Positions 24,670 to 33,808 of a stretch of 64,000 nt of DNA are shown here, piece by piece. The translations under genes and the position numbers were made by a program. The notes under the pieces were generated by a model. The model was not told where the DNA came from. It searched no databases and worked only from the letters and a program-made list of their open reading frames with translations. Source of the DNA: Muribaculaceae bacterium (GTDB taxonomy: Bacteria > Bacteroidota > Bacteroidia > Bacteroidales > Muribaculaceae); contig JAFYYG010000016.1 in assembly GCA_017557625.1 (NCBI GenBank), forward strand, positions 1 to 64,000, in the 5' to 3' direction. Every line of letters begins with the position of its first letter. Positions within the stretch are counted from its first letter, which is position 1.

Positions 24670-25770
24670 ATGGCACTTCAATGTGGTATCGTGGGACTGC
24701 CTAATGTGGGCAAGTCAACACTGTTTAACTGCTTGTCGAACGCAAAGGCGCAGTCGGCAAATTTCCCTTTCTGTACAATCGAGCCTAATGTGGGCGTGAT
24801 AACCGTCCCCGACGAGCGACTCAACAAACTCGCCGAGCTTGTGCATCCCGCCAAGATTGTGCCCACAACGGTGGAGATAGTTGATATCGCCGGATTGGTG
24901 AAGGGCGCTAGCAGAGGCGAGGGTTTGGGCAACAAATTCCTTGCCAACATCCGCGAGACCGACGCCATTATCCATGTGCTGCGCTGCTTCGACGACGACA
25001 ATGTGACTCACGTTGACGGCACCGTTGACCCCGTGCGCGACAAGGAGGTGATTGACACCGAGCTGCAGCTGCGCGACCTGGAGACCATCGAGAGCCGCAT
25101 CAGCAAGGTGGCGAAGATGGCGGCAGCCGGCGAGCGCGATGCTAAGATGCAGCACGAGGTGCTCAAGCGTTACCAGGAAGTGCTCACTCAGGGCAAGAGC
25201 GCGCGCAGCGTGGTGCTCGACACCAAAGATGAGCAGAAATTCGCCCGCGACCTGTTCCTCTTGACCAACAAGCCAGTGCTGTATGTGTGCAACGTTGACG
25301 ACGCCAGCGCCGCAACAGGCAACAAATATGTAGAGGCGGTGCGCGAGGCGGTGAAGGACGAGAACGCTGAAATCCTCGTGGTGGCAGCGCAGACCGAGAG
25401 CGATATAGCCGAACTCGACACCTACGAGGAGCGTCAGATGTTCCTTGAGGAGATTGGTTTGAAAGAGAGCGGTGTGAACCGACTCATCAAAGCCGCCTAC
25501 AAGCTACTCGACCTTGAGACCTTCCTCACCGCAGGACCCAAAGAGGTGCGCGCATGGACTTTCCGCAAGGGCAGCAAGGCACCACAGTGCGCCGGCGTGA
25601 TCCATACCGACTTCGAGCGTGGCTTCATCCGTGCCGAAATTATCAAATATGAGGATTACATCGCTTATGGCAGCGAGGCGGCAGTGAAAGAGGCTGGAAA
25701 GATGCACATCGAGGGCAAGGACTACGTGTTCCAAGACGGCGACATCGTGGTGTTCCGCTTTAACGTGTAA
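24670..25770 (+). CDS. ychF: Ribosome-binding ATPase YchF (Obg/OLA1 family)
   Basis: A 366-residue cytoplasmic P-loop ATPase. G1 is G-L-P-N-V-G-K-S-T at residues 9-17; G3 is [10 protein letters not shown]; the middle coiled-coil insertion spans about 130-205; the C-terminal TGS domain (about 283-366) ends [11 protein letters not shown]. The N-V-D-D in place of N-K-x-D is usual for YchF, which prefers ATP. The family length is 363-367 residues. It is involved in translation and redox stress. The start follows directly on a leader with promoter copy 2. Confidence 0.97.
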   Translation: MALQCGIVGLPNVGKSTLFNCLSNAKAQSANFPFCTIEPNVGVITVPDERLNKLAELVHPAKIVPTTVEIVDIAGLVKGASRGEGLGNKFLANIRETDAIIHVLRCFDDDNVTHVDGTVDPVRDKEVIDTELQLRDLETIESRISKVAKMAAAGERDAKMQHEVLKRYQEVLTQGKSARSVVLDTKDEQKFARDLFLLTNKPVLYVCNVDDASAATGNKYVEAVREAVKDENAEILVVAAQTESDIAELDTYEERQMFLEEIGLKESGVNRLIKAAYKLLDLETFLTAGPKEVRAWTFRKGSKAPQCAGVIHTDFERGFIRAEIIKYEDYIAYGSEAAVKEAGKMHIEGKDYVFQDGDIVVFRFNV

Positions 25771-25788
25771 TTAGCGCCTGTGGCGCGA

Positions 25789-25860
25789 GGATCGGGAATC
25801 GAGGATCGGGGATTGGGGATCAGAAACTGATAACTGATAACGGACGAGACAGGTCTCGTC
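25789..25860. repeat. Composite repeat: GGATCGGGAATCG, AACTGATAACTG, palindrome
   Basis: GAGGATCGGGAATCGAGG and further copies (25789-25825), AACTGATAACTGATAAC (25826-25841), then GACGAGAC-AG-GTCTCGTC (25843-25860). Three repeat classes lie edge to edge between the convergent ychF and glycosyltransferase genes. Confidence 0.85.
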
Positions 25861-25861
25861 T

Positions 25862-26962
25862 CTACAATTCCAGCACTTGCTTATACACATCCAGAGTCTG
25901 CTGTGCGATATTGTCCCAATTGTAGTTGCTTAAGTCATATTGGCGACCACGTTTGGGCTTTCTCATCTTGCGAGTGAGCGAGTGAGTGAGCTCATAAATA
26001 CTGTCCATAGTAAAGAAATCGTCACGCTCAAGTTCGGGAATTCTGTTGGCAGGGATATCGCTAACAAGCACGTCAAGGTTGTAGCTCATAGCTTCAAGCA
26101 GCGAGATGGGCAACCCCTCATGAGTGGAAGGCAGCACAAACAATGCTGCATTTGTCATAATCTGGTTCAGTTTCTCGCCTTTTATAAATCCTGTAAGCAC
26201 AACATTTTCACTCTCTCTCGCCATTTTCTTGAGTTGCGCCGAGTATTGGTCGTTGTGGTCGCTGTCACCCACAATCACAAGTTTATAACCATTAAAATGA
26301 GCCCTCTGAAACGCTTCAATAAGCCAGTCAAATCGTTTCTCTGGCACGAAACGCCCCATAGTCATAACATATTTTCCTTTTTCCAGTCCCAGCGACTCAA
26401 TATAATCGGTATGTGTCGATTTAACTGGTTCATTCACCCCATTATAGATTATTGAGACATTGTTGAAACGATTGTGTCGCTTCTTCAATATATCCACAAT
26501 CACATGGCTGATGGCTATAATATGGTCGGAATGGCGAGCCTGAATGCGCTCACCCTTGCGTAAAGCCGCTTTTGCCATGCGCCCCCACTTCTGGCGGTCG
26601 TAGTCGGGTCCATGATTAGTCGATACCACTTTCATCCCCATCATCTTAGCCATGCGTGTGCAGAGGGCTGGACCGATGGCGTGAATATGCACTATGTCGG
26701 GCTTTAGCTTGCGGGCTTTCATCAGTGCCAATGAAGTGTGAATGAAAGCCTCGGTGCTCTTGCGTCGAGGAGCATAGACATCGATGATTTTCACTCCCTT
26801 ATACTCGCTGATGCGATTGTCGTCGGTCACATAGCAGCTGCGACGAATGAGCGTCACGTCGCACCCCATAGCTGCCAGCCTCGGATACAGCTCCTCGCAG
26901 TGAGTTTCCACTCCCCCTTGAATATCGGGGATGCCTCGTGTGCCAATGACAACAATCTTCAT
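25862..26962 (-). CDS. Glycosyltransferase, GT4 type
   Basis: A 366-residue GT-B enzyme. The N-terminal G-T-R-G-I-P-D-I-Q-G-G-V-E-T-H acceptor-side loop is characteristic of rhamnosyl- and galactosyltransferase-like GT4 proteins. The nucleotide-sugar half contains M-G-R-F-V-P-E-K-R-F and the E-x7-E element S-T-H-E-G-L-P-I-S-L-L-E-A. It acts at the cytoplasmic face on a lipid-linked glycan. It lies 40 bases downstream of the radical SAM gene, probably in the same transcript. Donor and acceptor cannot be read from the sequence. Confidence 0.88.
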   Translation of the reverse strand: MKIVVIGTRGIPDIQGGVETHCEELYPRLAAMGCDVTLIRRSCYVTDDNRISEYKGVKIIDVYAPRRKSTEAFIHTSLALMKARKLKPDIVHIHAIGPALCTRMAKMMGMKVVSTNHGPDYDRQKWGRMAKAALRKGERIQARHSDHIIAISHVIVDILKKRHNRFNNVSIIYNGVNEPVKSTHTDYIESLGLEKGKYVMTMGRFVPEKRFDWLIEAFQRAHFNGYKLVIVGDSDHNDQYSAQLKKMARESENVVLTGFIKGEKLNQIMTNAALFVLPSTHEGLPISLLEAMSYNLDVLVSDIPANRIPELERDDFFTMDSIYELTHSLTRKMRKPKRGRQYDLSNYNWDNIAQQTLDVYKQVLEL

Positions 26963-27002
26963 GATTCCTTAATGGGATAGTAAAAAAACAGTTAGTTAAT
27001 GG

Positions 27003-28064
27003 TCAAAAAGTCTCTCTCAGGTCGCCTTGCTGCGGGTCTTGACCCACATTGTGCCAGCACTTGTCGAGCAGAGCCGGCTTGCCTCGCAGCGAGCGCATTT
27101 TGTTCTTCAGCGCCCACTTGGCAGGATGCTTGATGTATTTCTTCATTACTGGTGCTGCGGTTCCCACCATCCAGCAGTTTTTGGGACATTTGCGCACTTT
27201 AGCTCTCACCTTCTCGGCTTGCTCGCTGTTCCATATTGTCATGAAATCGGGGGTGGTGCGGATGTTACCCATCGACTCTTTCCAGTATCTCTCTTCCAGA
27301 CCGTTGCACGGATACACCTCACCATAAGGGTCAATAAAGAAATTCACCATGCCAGCCTCGCAGGGGAGCATGCGACGGTTTCCCTCAATATAATTGATAA
27401 GGCCCATATTGAACCACGCCCGGAACCACGACTTGGGGCTACGCTCCTTGAGCTGCCAGTTCACCAGCGTCTCAAAGTCACGGCACACCTGCTCGCGGTT
27501 GGTTATCACGTTGTCATACTTGTGGAAGTAGTAGCTGTTGTGGAAGGCGGCAGTGGCAAATTCCATGCCCATCTCCTTGCCAAGCTTATATAGTTCCAGC
27601 ATATCGCTGCTGTTGTTGTTGCTAACAGTGCATCCAAAGCCTATATCCTTCAAGCCCATCTCTTTAAGGGTGCGCAAGGTGCGCAGTCCCTTGTCGAAGC
27701 CACCCTCATGGCCTCGTAATTCATCGTTCTTCTGCGCCAACCCTTCAATGCTGATGCGGATGCCAATATTGGGAAACCTCTTAGCCAAGTCGATAACCCT
27801 GTCCTCAAACCATCCACTAGTGGAGATTACTATGCGTTTTGTCTTCTTGAAGCACACCTCCACAATCTCGCCAATATCCTCACGCACAAATGGTTCACCC
27901 CCCGTGAGGTTGATGAACTTGAGCTGTGGCAGGCACTCCAGCTCGCTTGGCTTGAGTTCCTGCTCTTTTATGGTAGGGTTGTCCCAGATGTTACACATCT
28001 TGCAGCGCATAGGACAACGGTAAGTTAATATGATAGAAGCGTCAGTCGGCTTTATGATTGTCAT
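27003..28064 (-). CDS. Radical SAM protein with SPASM-like C-terminal cysteines
   Basis: A 353-residue protein. C-P-M-R-C-K-M-C (C-x3-C-x2-C) near residue 17 binds the SAM [4Fe-4S] cluster, and L-T-G-G-E-P-F follows. The C-terminal part has further cysteines (M-L-P-C-E-A-G, V-Y-P-C-N-G-L, C-P-K-N-C) that fit an auxiliary-cluster SPASM/twitch domain. In polysaccharide loci such enzymes may modify sugars or lipids, but the substrate is unknown. Its promoter (28197-28228) overlaps the end of the acyltransferase gene upstream, giving a separate transcript for this gene and the GT4. Confidence 0.85.
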   Translation of the reverse strand: MTIIKPTDASIILTYRCPMRCKMCNIWDNPTIKEQELKPSELECLPQLKFINLTGGEPFVREDIGEIVEVCFKKTKRIVISTSGWFEDRVIDLAKRFPNIGIRISIEGLAQKNDELRGHEGGFDKGLRTLRTLKEMGLKDIGFGCTVSNNNSSDMLELYKLGKEMGMEFATAAFHNSYYFHKYDNVITNREQVCRDFETLVNWQLKERSPKSWFRAWFNMGLINYIEGNRRMLPCEAGMVNFFIDPYGEVYPCNGLEERYWKESMGNIRTTPDFMTIWNSEQAEKVRAKVRKCPKNCWMVGTAAPVMKKYIKHPAKWALKNKMRSLRGKPALLDKCWHNVGQDPQQGDLRETF

Positions 28065-28169
28065 GACAATTGTGTAGTATATCTATATCTAAACGCAAAA
28101 CAATGCGCCGTTATTGTGTGTAATATACACTTTTGGGACGCGGTCTGTTTTTCGTAGAGAAACCACCAA

Positions 28170-28187
28170 TTTGCCACATGTGGCAAA
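28170..28187. promoter_or_regulatory. 18-bp perfect palindrome TTTGCCACATGTGGCAAA
   Basis: It sits immediately downstream of the minus-strand promoter at 28197-28228, at or just after the expected transcription start, a typical repressor site position. Confidence 0.5.
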
Positions 28188-28196
28188 AATAGCGTG

Positions 28197-28228
28197 CAAA
28201 GTTACAAGAAAATCAACTACACGCCAAA
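28197..28228 (-). promoter_or_regulatory. Bacteroidetes promoter TTTG-N20-TAACTTTG
   Basis: On the minus strand, TTTG at 28228-28225 is 20 bases from TAACTTTG at 28204-28197. It directs transcription into the radical SAM gene with a leader of about 125 bases. Confidence 0.65.
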
Positions 28229-29215
28229 TAATAGTCTTAGAATTTTAAATTTCTTGATGATGTAGTACAACACAATTGGCACAAGTACCCCACACGATAT
28301 GGCACAAAAAGCTTGTAGATAGAAGGTTGAATCAATATTGTTGGCAAAAAAATGTATTCTTGAAAAAGAGGCTTTAGCAATCCCTAGAATGGTTGTGTGA
28401 AAAAGGTAGATAATATAAACCGAAGGCGCAAGCACCACACATGAGCGTGCCAGCACTGGAATATACCTCTCACAGTTGTGGCACATTGTCATGACTGTGG
28501 CAATGCCCACAAACGGCAGTATCTTGTACATTACCACTGAATCTTGATGCTGCATGTAATAGGCTTCGCAGCCAATGAATGCCAATAATATGATTAATGT
28601 TGGCGCTATGCCTGCCTTAAACAAGGTTGGTGCATAGTCGGCTATCACTACTCCTGTCATGAAATAGACCATCATCTCTTGAGTTTGCCTAAGGCACAAA
28701 ATGTCTATACCGCAAGACGGCAGAAGCGAAATCAAGAAGCTGAAAAGAAAGAGTATCAGTCGCGCTTGTTTTGATTTAAAGAAGTATACAACCACAAACA
28801 TCACAAACAGAGCGATGATGAACCACAAGAAATAACCTGCCTCGGGTAAGTAAAACATTTTCAGATAGGACCACGCTGTTACAGGATGGTCAACTCTTGC
28901 ATTGCCTTGCGATAGCAGTTTAATGGTGATGATTATTGTCGAAGTGACAAGGTATGGAATGGCAAGTCGCTTGATTTTCTTGGTAATGAAAGTCTTAAAT
29001 GACTCTTCTCTTCTTGTGATTATGTATAGATATCCACTTATGAAGAGGAATACCGGCATGTGGAAGGTGTAAATGACCTTTAGCATATTGCTGTAATGAG
29101 ATGGAGCCTCGGCGGGATCATAGTGTCCAATTACAACAAGGATGACACATGCAATCCTGGCAATGTCGAGCGTAGCAAGGCGTTTGTGCTGCAATTTTCT
29201 CAGACTTGGGTCCAT
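28217..29215 (-). CDS. Acyltransferase family 3 membrane protein
   Basis: A 332-residue polytopic protein with about ten transmembrane segments. R-L-A-T-L-D-I-A-R-I-A followed by V-V-I-G-H-Y and then F-H-M-P-V-F-L-F-I-S-G-Y are the hallmarks of Acyl_transf_3 (OafA/WecH-like) proteins, which O-acetylate or succinylate glycans at the inner membrane. The ATG at 29215 is chosen because the ATG at 29290 would overlap the upstream GT gene by 49 bases and adds a non-conserved leader. It is the last gene of the main exopolysaccharide transcript. Confidence 0.85.
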   Translation of the reverse strand: MDPSLRKLQHKRLATLDIARIACVILVVIGHYDPAEAPSHYSNMLKVIYTFHMPVFLFISGYLYIITRREESFKTFITKKIKRLAIPYLVTSTIIITIKLLSQGNARVDHPVTAWSYLKMFYLPEAGYFLWFIIALFVMFVVVYFFKSKQARLILFLFSFLISLLPSCGIDILCLRQTQEMMVYFMTGVVIADYAPTLFKAGIAPTLIILLAFIGCEAYYMQHQDSVVMYKILPFVGIATVMTMCHNCERYIPVLARSCVVLAPSVYIIYLFHTTILGIAKASFSRIHFFANNIDSTFYLQAFCAISCGVLVPIVLYYIIKKFKILRLLFGV

Positions 29216-29241
29216 ATCGATATAAACGCCCCCCTGCGTCG

Positions 29242-30447
29242 TTATTGTTTGGATAATACTTGTAGATATTGCTTGGCTGCAATATCCCAACTGAAATTGT
29301 CTTTAATCATTTCTCGGCCCTTGACAGCCAACTCGGTGTGCAGCTCATGGTTGCCAATTATACTTTCAAGTTGAGTCGCAAAATCCTCACCAATTGTCAA
29401 TATTCCCTCATTCTCATGATTGCTAAAACAGGGTTGTGACTGCATGATTGCGTGATTGACAAAGGTAGGGGTTCCTGCTGCCAGTGATTCAATAACCACA
29501 AGTCCCCATGCCTCGCTCTTTGAATTCATGATTGTTGCTTTGGCAATACCATAGAGCATGTTCAGCTCCTCCCCAGGTTTAAGCTCGCCCATATATCTCA
29601 CTTGCTCAGCAACATTGAGCCTGGATGCTTCACTGTTAATGCTTTGAAGATAGGCCTCATCTATGACACCTCCTGCATAGCAAAACATTGTGTCACTAGA
29701 ACGTTGGAGCAGCGGAGCAATTTTTCTCAATGTGTCAAGCTGGTTCTTGCGGTCGCATACCGAGCCCACTTGCAGAATGACCTTGGTGCCGGGGTTGATA
29801 TTGAAATGAGAGAACGCCTCATGCTTTTGCTTATCATCAAGAGGGCAGTAGACATTGGTGTTAATGCCGTTGATGACGTTGTGAACCTTGTTAGGGTCAA
29901 CGTTGCAATGCTCGGTGAGCATATCGGTGATTACTGGGTTAAGGGTGAATACTGCATCAGCATGCTGGCAGCAATAAATCTCTTGGAAATAGCGCTTCTT
30001 GACAGTGTCCTTTATGTCCTCCCAGTTGCCGTGCCACACATAGCTGTGTACTGTGTAGCCTATGGTCACGTTCTTGAGCAGCTTCTTGGACGTGAGTTTC
30101 AGGAAGAAATAGAGGTTATACTGATTGTGGAAATGTAATATAACATGCCCCTCAGTTTTCTTGATGAGTTTCTTGAGTTTTCTTGCCAGGGCTATAGAAT
30201 AAACCACTCGCTTGGCTTTGTGCATGACGCCCAGCGAGGTGTCGGTGCTGTGAAGAAACGATGGCACTGCAACCTCCTCAACAGGGAGGCTGGTGGGAAG
30301 CCGGTTAGGGTCTTTGATATCAATAATCTTGACATTCTGCTTTAGGGCAAGCATCGATGTGGTAAGCTGCTCAACCACAATCTCGGTTGCAGCTCCCATG
30401 CGTGCAGGAATTGAAGTGTAGCCAGTTCCAATCTCTAATATAGTCAT
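29242..30447 (-). CDS. Glycosyltransferase, GT4 type
   Basis: A 401-residue GT-B protein. The N-terminal half contains H-F-H-N-Q-Y-N and T-V-H-S-Y-V-W-H-G. The C-terminal half has L-Q-V-G-S-V-C-D-R-K-N and the donor-binding E-A-W-G-L-V-V-I-E-S. The substrate cannot be predicted. Its ATG overlaps the stop of the preceding GT gene by 4 bases (30444-30447), so translation is coupled. Confidence 0.88.
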   Translation of the reverse strand: MTILEIGTGYTSIPARMGAATEIVVEQLTTSMLALKQNVKIIDIKDPNRLPTSLPVEEVAVPSFLHSTDTSLGVMHKAKRVVYSIALARKLKKLIKKTEGHVILHFHNQYNLYFFLKLTSKKLLKNVTIGYTVHSYVWHGNWEDIKDTVKKRYFQEIYCCQHADAVFTLNPVITDMLTEHCNVDPNKVHNVINGINTNVYCPLDDKQKHEAFSHFNINPGTKVILQVGSVCDRKNQLDTLRKIAPLLQRSSDTMFCYAGGVIDEAYLQSINSEASRLNVAEQVRYMGELKPGEELNMLYGIAKATIMNSKSEAWGLVVIESLAAGTPTFVNHAIMQSQPCFSNHENEGILTIGEDFATQLESIIGNHELHTELAVKGREMIKDNFSWDIAAKQYLQVLSKQ

Positions 30448-31667
30448 TTCTTGTCAATTGCTTCGTTGAAGATAATCATCAGCCTGTCATAATAAGTCTC
30501 GGGGTTAAAATTCTCCTGGGCAAACCGATGGGCCTGCAAAGATAGTAATTTATATTCATCTGCCCTAATTTTATCGCCCCAAATGATGGCATCACGCAGC
30601 GATTGCACATTAAACGGCTCAAAAACAAGTCCGGTGTTGTTGTCATCAATGATTTCAGGGATACCACCCATTCGTGCGCCAAGCACAGGGGTTCCCAGTC
30701 CATAGGATTCTATTATGGTCATAGGATTGTTGTCCTCACATTCTGAGGGCACAATAGTGAACTTCGCATTTTCCACAAGAGAGGTGAGCTTGTCGCCCAC
30801 TACAAAACCTAAATACTCGACATTGCCGCCAGAAATTGCCTCAATCTCGTGTTGCAAAGGTCCAGTTCCTGCTATCTTAAAGTTAATATTTGGCAATAAT
30901 TTTATAGCACTTATCAGAGTTTTGATTCCTTTCTCTTGTGTCAACCGTCCGTAATAAAGAAAATAATTCTTGTGCTGTGCAACCCGGATGTTATCACTAA
31001 TGTTTTTCATGAAATTAGGAAGAATAGTCCCTTTTTTCCTAAAATGCTCTCTGTATTGTGCGTGTGTGTCAAGGAAGCGTTTAGACAAGAACACATAGCG
31101 ATTGATGTATTTGTCGTAATTGAACAAAAAGTCCTTGTGTATCATCTCGATGGTTGACATGGCACTTATGGTCAAGCTGTCTTGATAGCATCGTCGTAGC
31201 AAGCAATTTAAGTGTAACGACTTGCGACAAAAACGGCACCACTTGCCACGGAGCATGAAATAGGATGATGGACAAACAAACCTGGTTTCATGCATAGTGA
31301 CCACAACAGGTATATTATGCTTGTGAAGAACCGGAAGAATCGACATCGATAGGCCATTGAACATATTGTGGATGTGGGCCACATCGGGAGAGACTGCTTT
31401 GAGCAATTCCTCTAACTGCCGTGCAGCGTTCTTGTTGCTGATGAAGCGTGGAATGCTCTTTACTTTGTCCATGATACTATTCATGTCCCGAATCTCAGGT
31501 GCATCAACAAAGTAACTCTGATAAGGCGAAGGTAAATTCTTTGGATGCTTGATGGCGAAAGGAACCACCTTGTGGCCATGAGCCTCAAGAAGCTCCATTG
31601 TGTTGAAAAACACGGTATCGGCGCCTCCTTTAAGGTAATGATACTTATTTATCTCAAGAATTGTCAT
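30444..31667 (-). CDS. Glycosyltransferase, GT4 type with cysteine cluster
   Basis: A 407-residue GT-B protein starting MTILEINKYHYLKGGADTV, a common start of capsular GT4 enzymes (K-G-G-A-D acceptor loop). The segment around residues 131-160 holds a cysteine group (C-P-S-S, W-C-R-F-C-R, L-N-C-L-L-R-R-C-Y) usual for this subfamily. The donor domain shows Y-Y-G-R-L-T-Q-E-K-G and E-C-E-D-N-N-P-M-T-I-I-E-S. Part of the leftward exopolysaccharide operon. Confidence 0.88.
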   Translation of the reverse strand: MTILEINKYHYLKGGADTVFFNTMELLEAHGHKVVPFAIKHPKNLPSPYQSYFVDAPEIRDMNSIMDKVKSIPRFISNKNAARQLEELLKAVSPDVAHIHNMFNGLSMSILPVLHKHNIPVVVTMHETRFVCPSSYFMLRGKWCRFCRKSLHLNCLLRRCYQDSLTISAMSTIEMIHKDFLFNYDKYINRYVFLSKRFLDTHAQYREHFRKKGTILPNFMKNISDNIRVAQHKNYFLYYGRLTQEKGIKTLISAIKLLPNINFKIAGTGPLQHEIEAISGGNVEYLGFVVGDKLTSLVENAKFTIVPSECEDNNPMTIIESYGLGTPVLGARMGGIPEIIDDNNTGLVFEPFNVQSLRDAIIWGDKIRADEYKLLSLQAHRFAQENFNPETYYDRLMIIFNEAIDKK

Positions 31668-31698
31668 TAAAAAACTTTTTCGCAGTGCTTGTCTCTAA

Positions 31699-33798
31699 TT
31701 ACTTGACAACATTCCAAGTTTTATCACTACCAGTATTGATGAGCACATCGCCACGTTTCCACGTTGATTTTGATTTGTCACCTGAGATGCGACAAACAAC
31801 ATTATCACCCTGATAAGAAACGCTTTCCACATTTGTTGCTCCAGATAAGATGTCTTTTTTGGTTCCAGCTTGCCAGTGATATCCATTAACCGATATGCCA
31901 TTGTCATACAAGAAACTGCCATTATTGTTAGGAATATCAACATAGCTAAAGCTCGATGAGCCATTGCGCTTGCGTATGAGTCTGATTGTTGCACGAGAAC
32001 CATTACCCTCATTATCGGCAATTACAAGAAGAACCCCGCCTTTACTGTTTTGTTTCAAACCACCTGTCATGTCTTGACTGTTAGACACATTAAAGAGCTG
32101 ATTGCCATTACGAGTGGCAAGGATTTTTCGCTCCTTGTCATAAACAACTTGATATTGATAGTTATAGGTGCCAGATTCTCCAAGCCAATAGGTGTCGTTA
32201 TTTTTCATTGCCGTGTGAACATCTATAGCATTAATGTTAGTTAGAGAAAATGACATATCAACCTTGAAGTCACTTGAAATAGAACCATTCTGAGAGAGAA
32301 TATAACTAAAGTCATTAAACTTGTGTAAAGGCTCTTGGTTGTCAAGTTTGCAAACTTTGATACCCATTGGATAAGTTTTGGCTGCAATGTCACCAACCCT
32401 GTATCTATAAACTTGATTAAGACTGATAACTGCGTTATTGTCAATGGCAATATCATATTCACTGGCATTATTGAGTCTATTTCGGAACATATTGTAGTTG
32501 ATAGGCTTGCCTTCTTCTGCACCATCAGGATAATTGCGTGGCCGATCAATGAAGATAAACATATCGCCATTCATTTTTACTATTGATTTGTTACGATCTC
32601 CATCGCCTGATATTTTCAACGGCGTGGTATAACCACGCTCAATATAATTTTCACTCATGTTAAGCGAGGTTGAAATGACAGAAATCTCGGCTCCATATTC
32701 CATGTGATTGGCAACGAAATCTATAGCTTTACAAGATTTGAAACTTACGTCGGCATTGATAATGTTGTTTCTAATGCTTGCACCTAAGCAATTAGATAAT
32801 GAAATGCCTTTGTTATATTTTGCCTCATGTATGCCATTGTGCTCAAAGAGCAGATTGTCGCCAAAACCGTCAAGAGAATAAGCAAAGAGGCGTTCTAAAA
32901 GCTTGAAGTTCTCATTAGTGCACTCATAGTCGCAATAGGTCACCTGCTTGTTGTCAATATATTGATTACTAGAGTACAAAAGGGCTTGACGCATATTACG
33001 GAACCTGACATGGTCAAGTTGAAAACCTTCATAGGCAAAGATTCCTTTTAAACAAGCAGTGGTATTCTTTTGCAACTGCTGAACAGAAGAGTATTTGCCC
33101 GAAGGGATGAAATTATATAGTTCAATATCTGCTATCTGAGTGATTTGACTTGCAAGAAAGCCGCCTTTTGTTATACGTTGCTTTTTAGCATCTGAATTCA
33201 CATAAATCATGAATTGGTCATCTTCATCACGTATCACTGAACTTTTGCTCTTCCAAGATTGCAAAATAGTGCCTCCATAGTTGTTTTCAGAATGTTTTTC
33301 AATACCTCTTTCCCCTTTTAATTGTATGCCATCAGTTATAATGACAGGTGATGATATTATGTAAATACCCTTTATTAGAAACACCTCTCCCCTTTGTTTC
33401 ATAGCTATCGCCTTATTAATGGCTTCTCCCGACTCTTTAACAGATGTCTGGGAATTATAGTTCACAAAGTCATCATATGCTGTAGCACCAAACCATTGCG
33501 GGTAGGCGCGATCAATGTCCCATGAGCCTTTTACCGACACCTTATCGCCAAAGATCCTGCCTATCGGGGCCACAATCTTAGTGTTATTTCCAGTGAGCGT
33601 CACAGCCGATTTGCTAGTTATTTTACCACCTTGAAAGATGAGTGTAACATCAGAGGCAATGGTCTCTGATCCTGTCAGGACAAAATCTTGTGAAATAACA
33701 TAGGTCTTTCCTGCCTCAAAAGTGGCAGCATTTAGGCTAAGGTTGAACAATGCCACAAAAGCCCATGCAAAAATGTAACATCTTGAAAAAAGTCTCAT
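31699..33798 (-). CDS. Secreted right-handed beta-helix (pectate-lyase-like) protein
   Basis: A 699-residue protein. A signal peptide (about 1-24, N-L-S-L-N-A-A-T) precedes a parallel beta-helix: short strand repeats with N-x-I-I, I-R-N-N-I-I-N, M-S-E-N-Y-I-E, and a lid motif Q-W-F-G-A-T-A-Y-D-D near residue 100, typical of pectate-lyase-superfamily and tail-spike-like glycan-binding or lyase proteins. The C-terminal about 130 residues (ending W-K-R-G-D-V-L-I-N-T-G) resemble attachment domains. Within a Wzx/Wzy locus it may be a polysaccharide lyase, epimerase or surface adhesin. No catalytic residues can be assigned with confidence. Confidence 0.75.
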   Translation of the reverse strand: MRLFSRCYIFAWAFVALFNLSLNAATFEAGKTYVISQDFVLTGSETIASDVTLIFQGGKITSKSAVTLTGNNTKIVAPIGRIFGDKVSVKGSWDIDRAYPQWFGATAYDDFVNYNSQTSVKESGEAINKAIAMKQRGEVFLIKGIYIISSPVIITDGIQLKGERGIEKHSENNYGGTILQSWKSKSSVIRDEDDQFMIYVNSDAKKQRITKGGFLASQITQIADIELYNFIPSGKYSSVQQLQKNTTACLKGIFAYEGFQLDHVRFRNMRQALLYSSNQYIDNKQVTYCDYECTNENFKLLERLFAYSLDGFGDNLLFEHNGIHEAKYNKGISLSNCLGASIRNNIINADVSFKSCKAIDFVANHMEYGAEISVISTSLNMSENYIERGYTTPLKISGDGDRNKSIVKMNGDMFIFIDRPRNYPDGAEEGKPINYNMFRNRLNNASEYDIAIDNNAVISLNQVYRYRVGDIAAKTYPMGIKVCKLDNQEPLHKFNDFSYILSQNGSISSDFKVDMSFSLTNINAIDVHTAMKNNDTYWLGESGTYNYQYQVVYDKERKILATRNGNQLFNVSNSQDMTGGLKQNSKGGVLLVIADNEGNGSRATIRLIRKRNGSSSFSYVDIPNNNGSFLYDNGISVNGYHWQAGTKKDILSGATNVESVSYQGDNVVCRISGDKSKSTWKRGDVLINTGSDKTWNVVK

Positions 33799-33808
33799 AT
33801 GAATTCTC

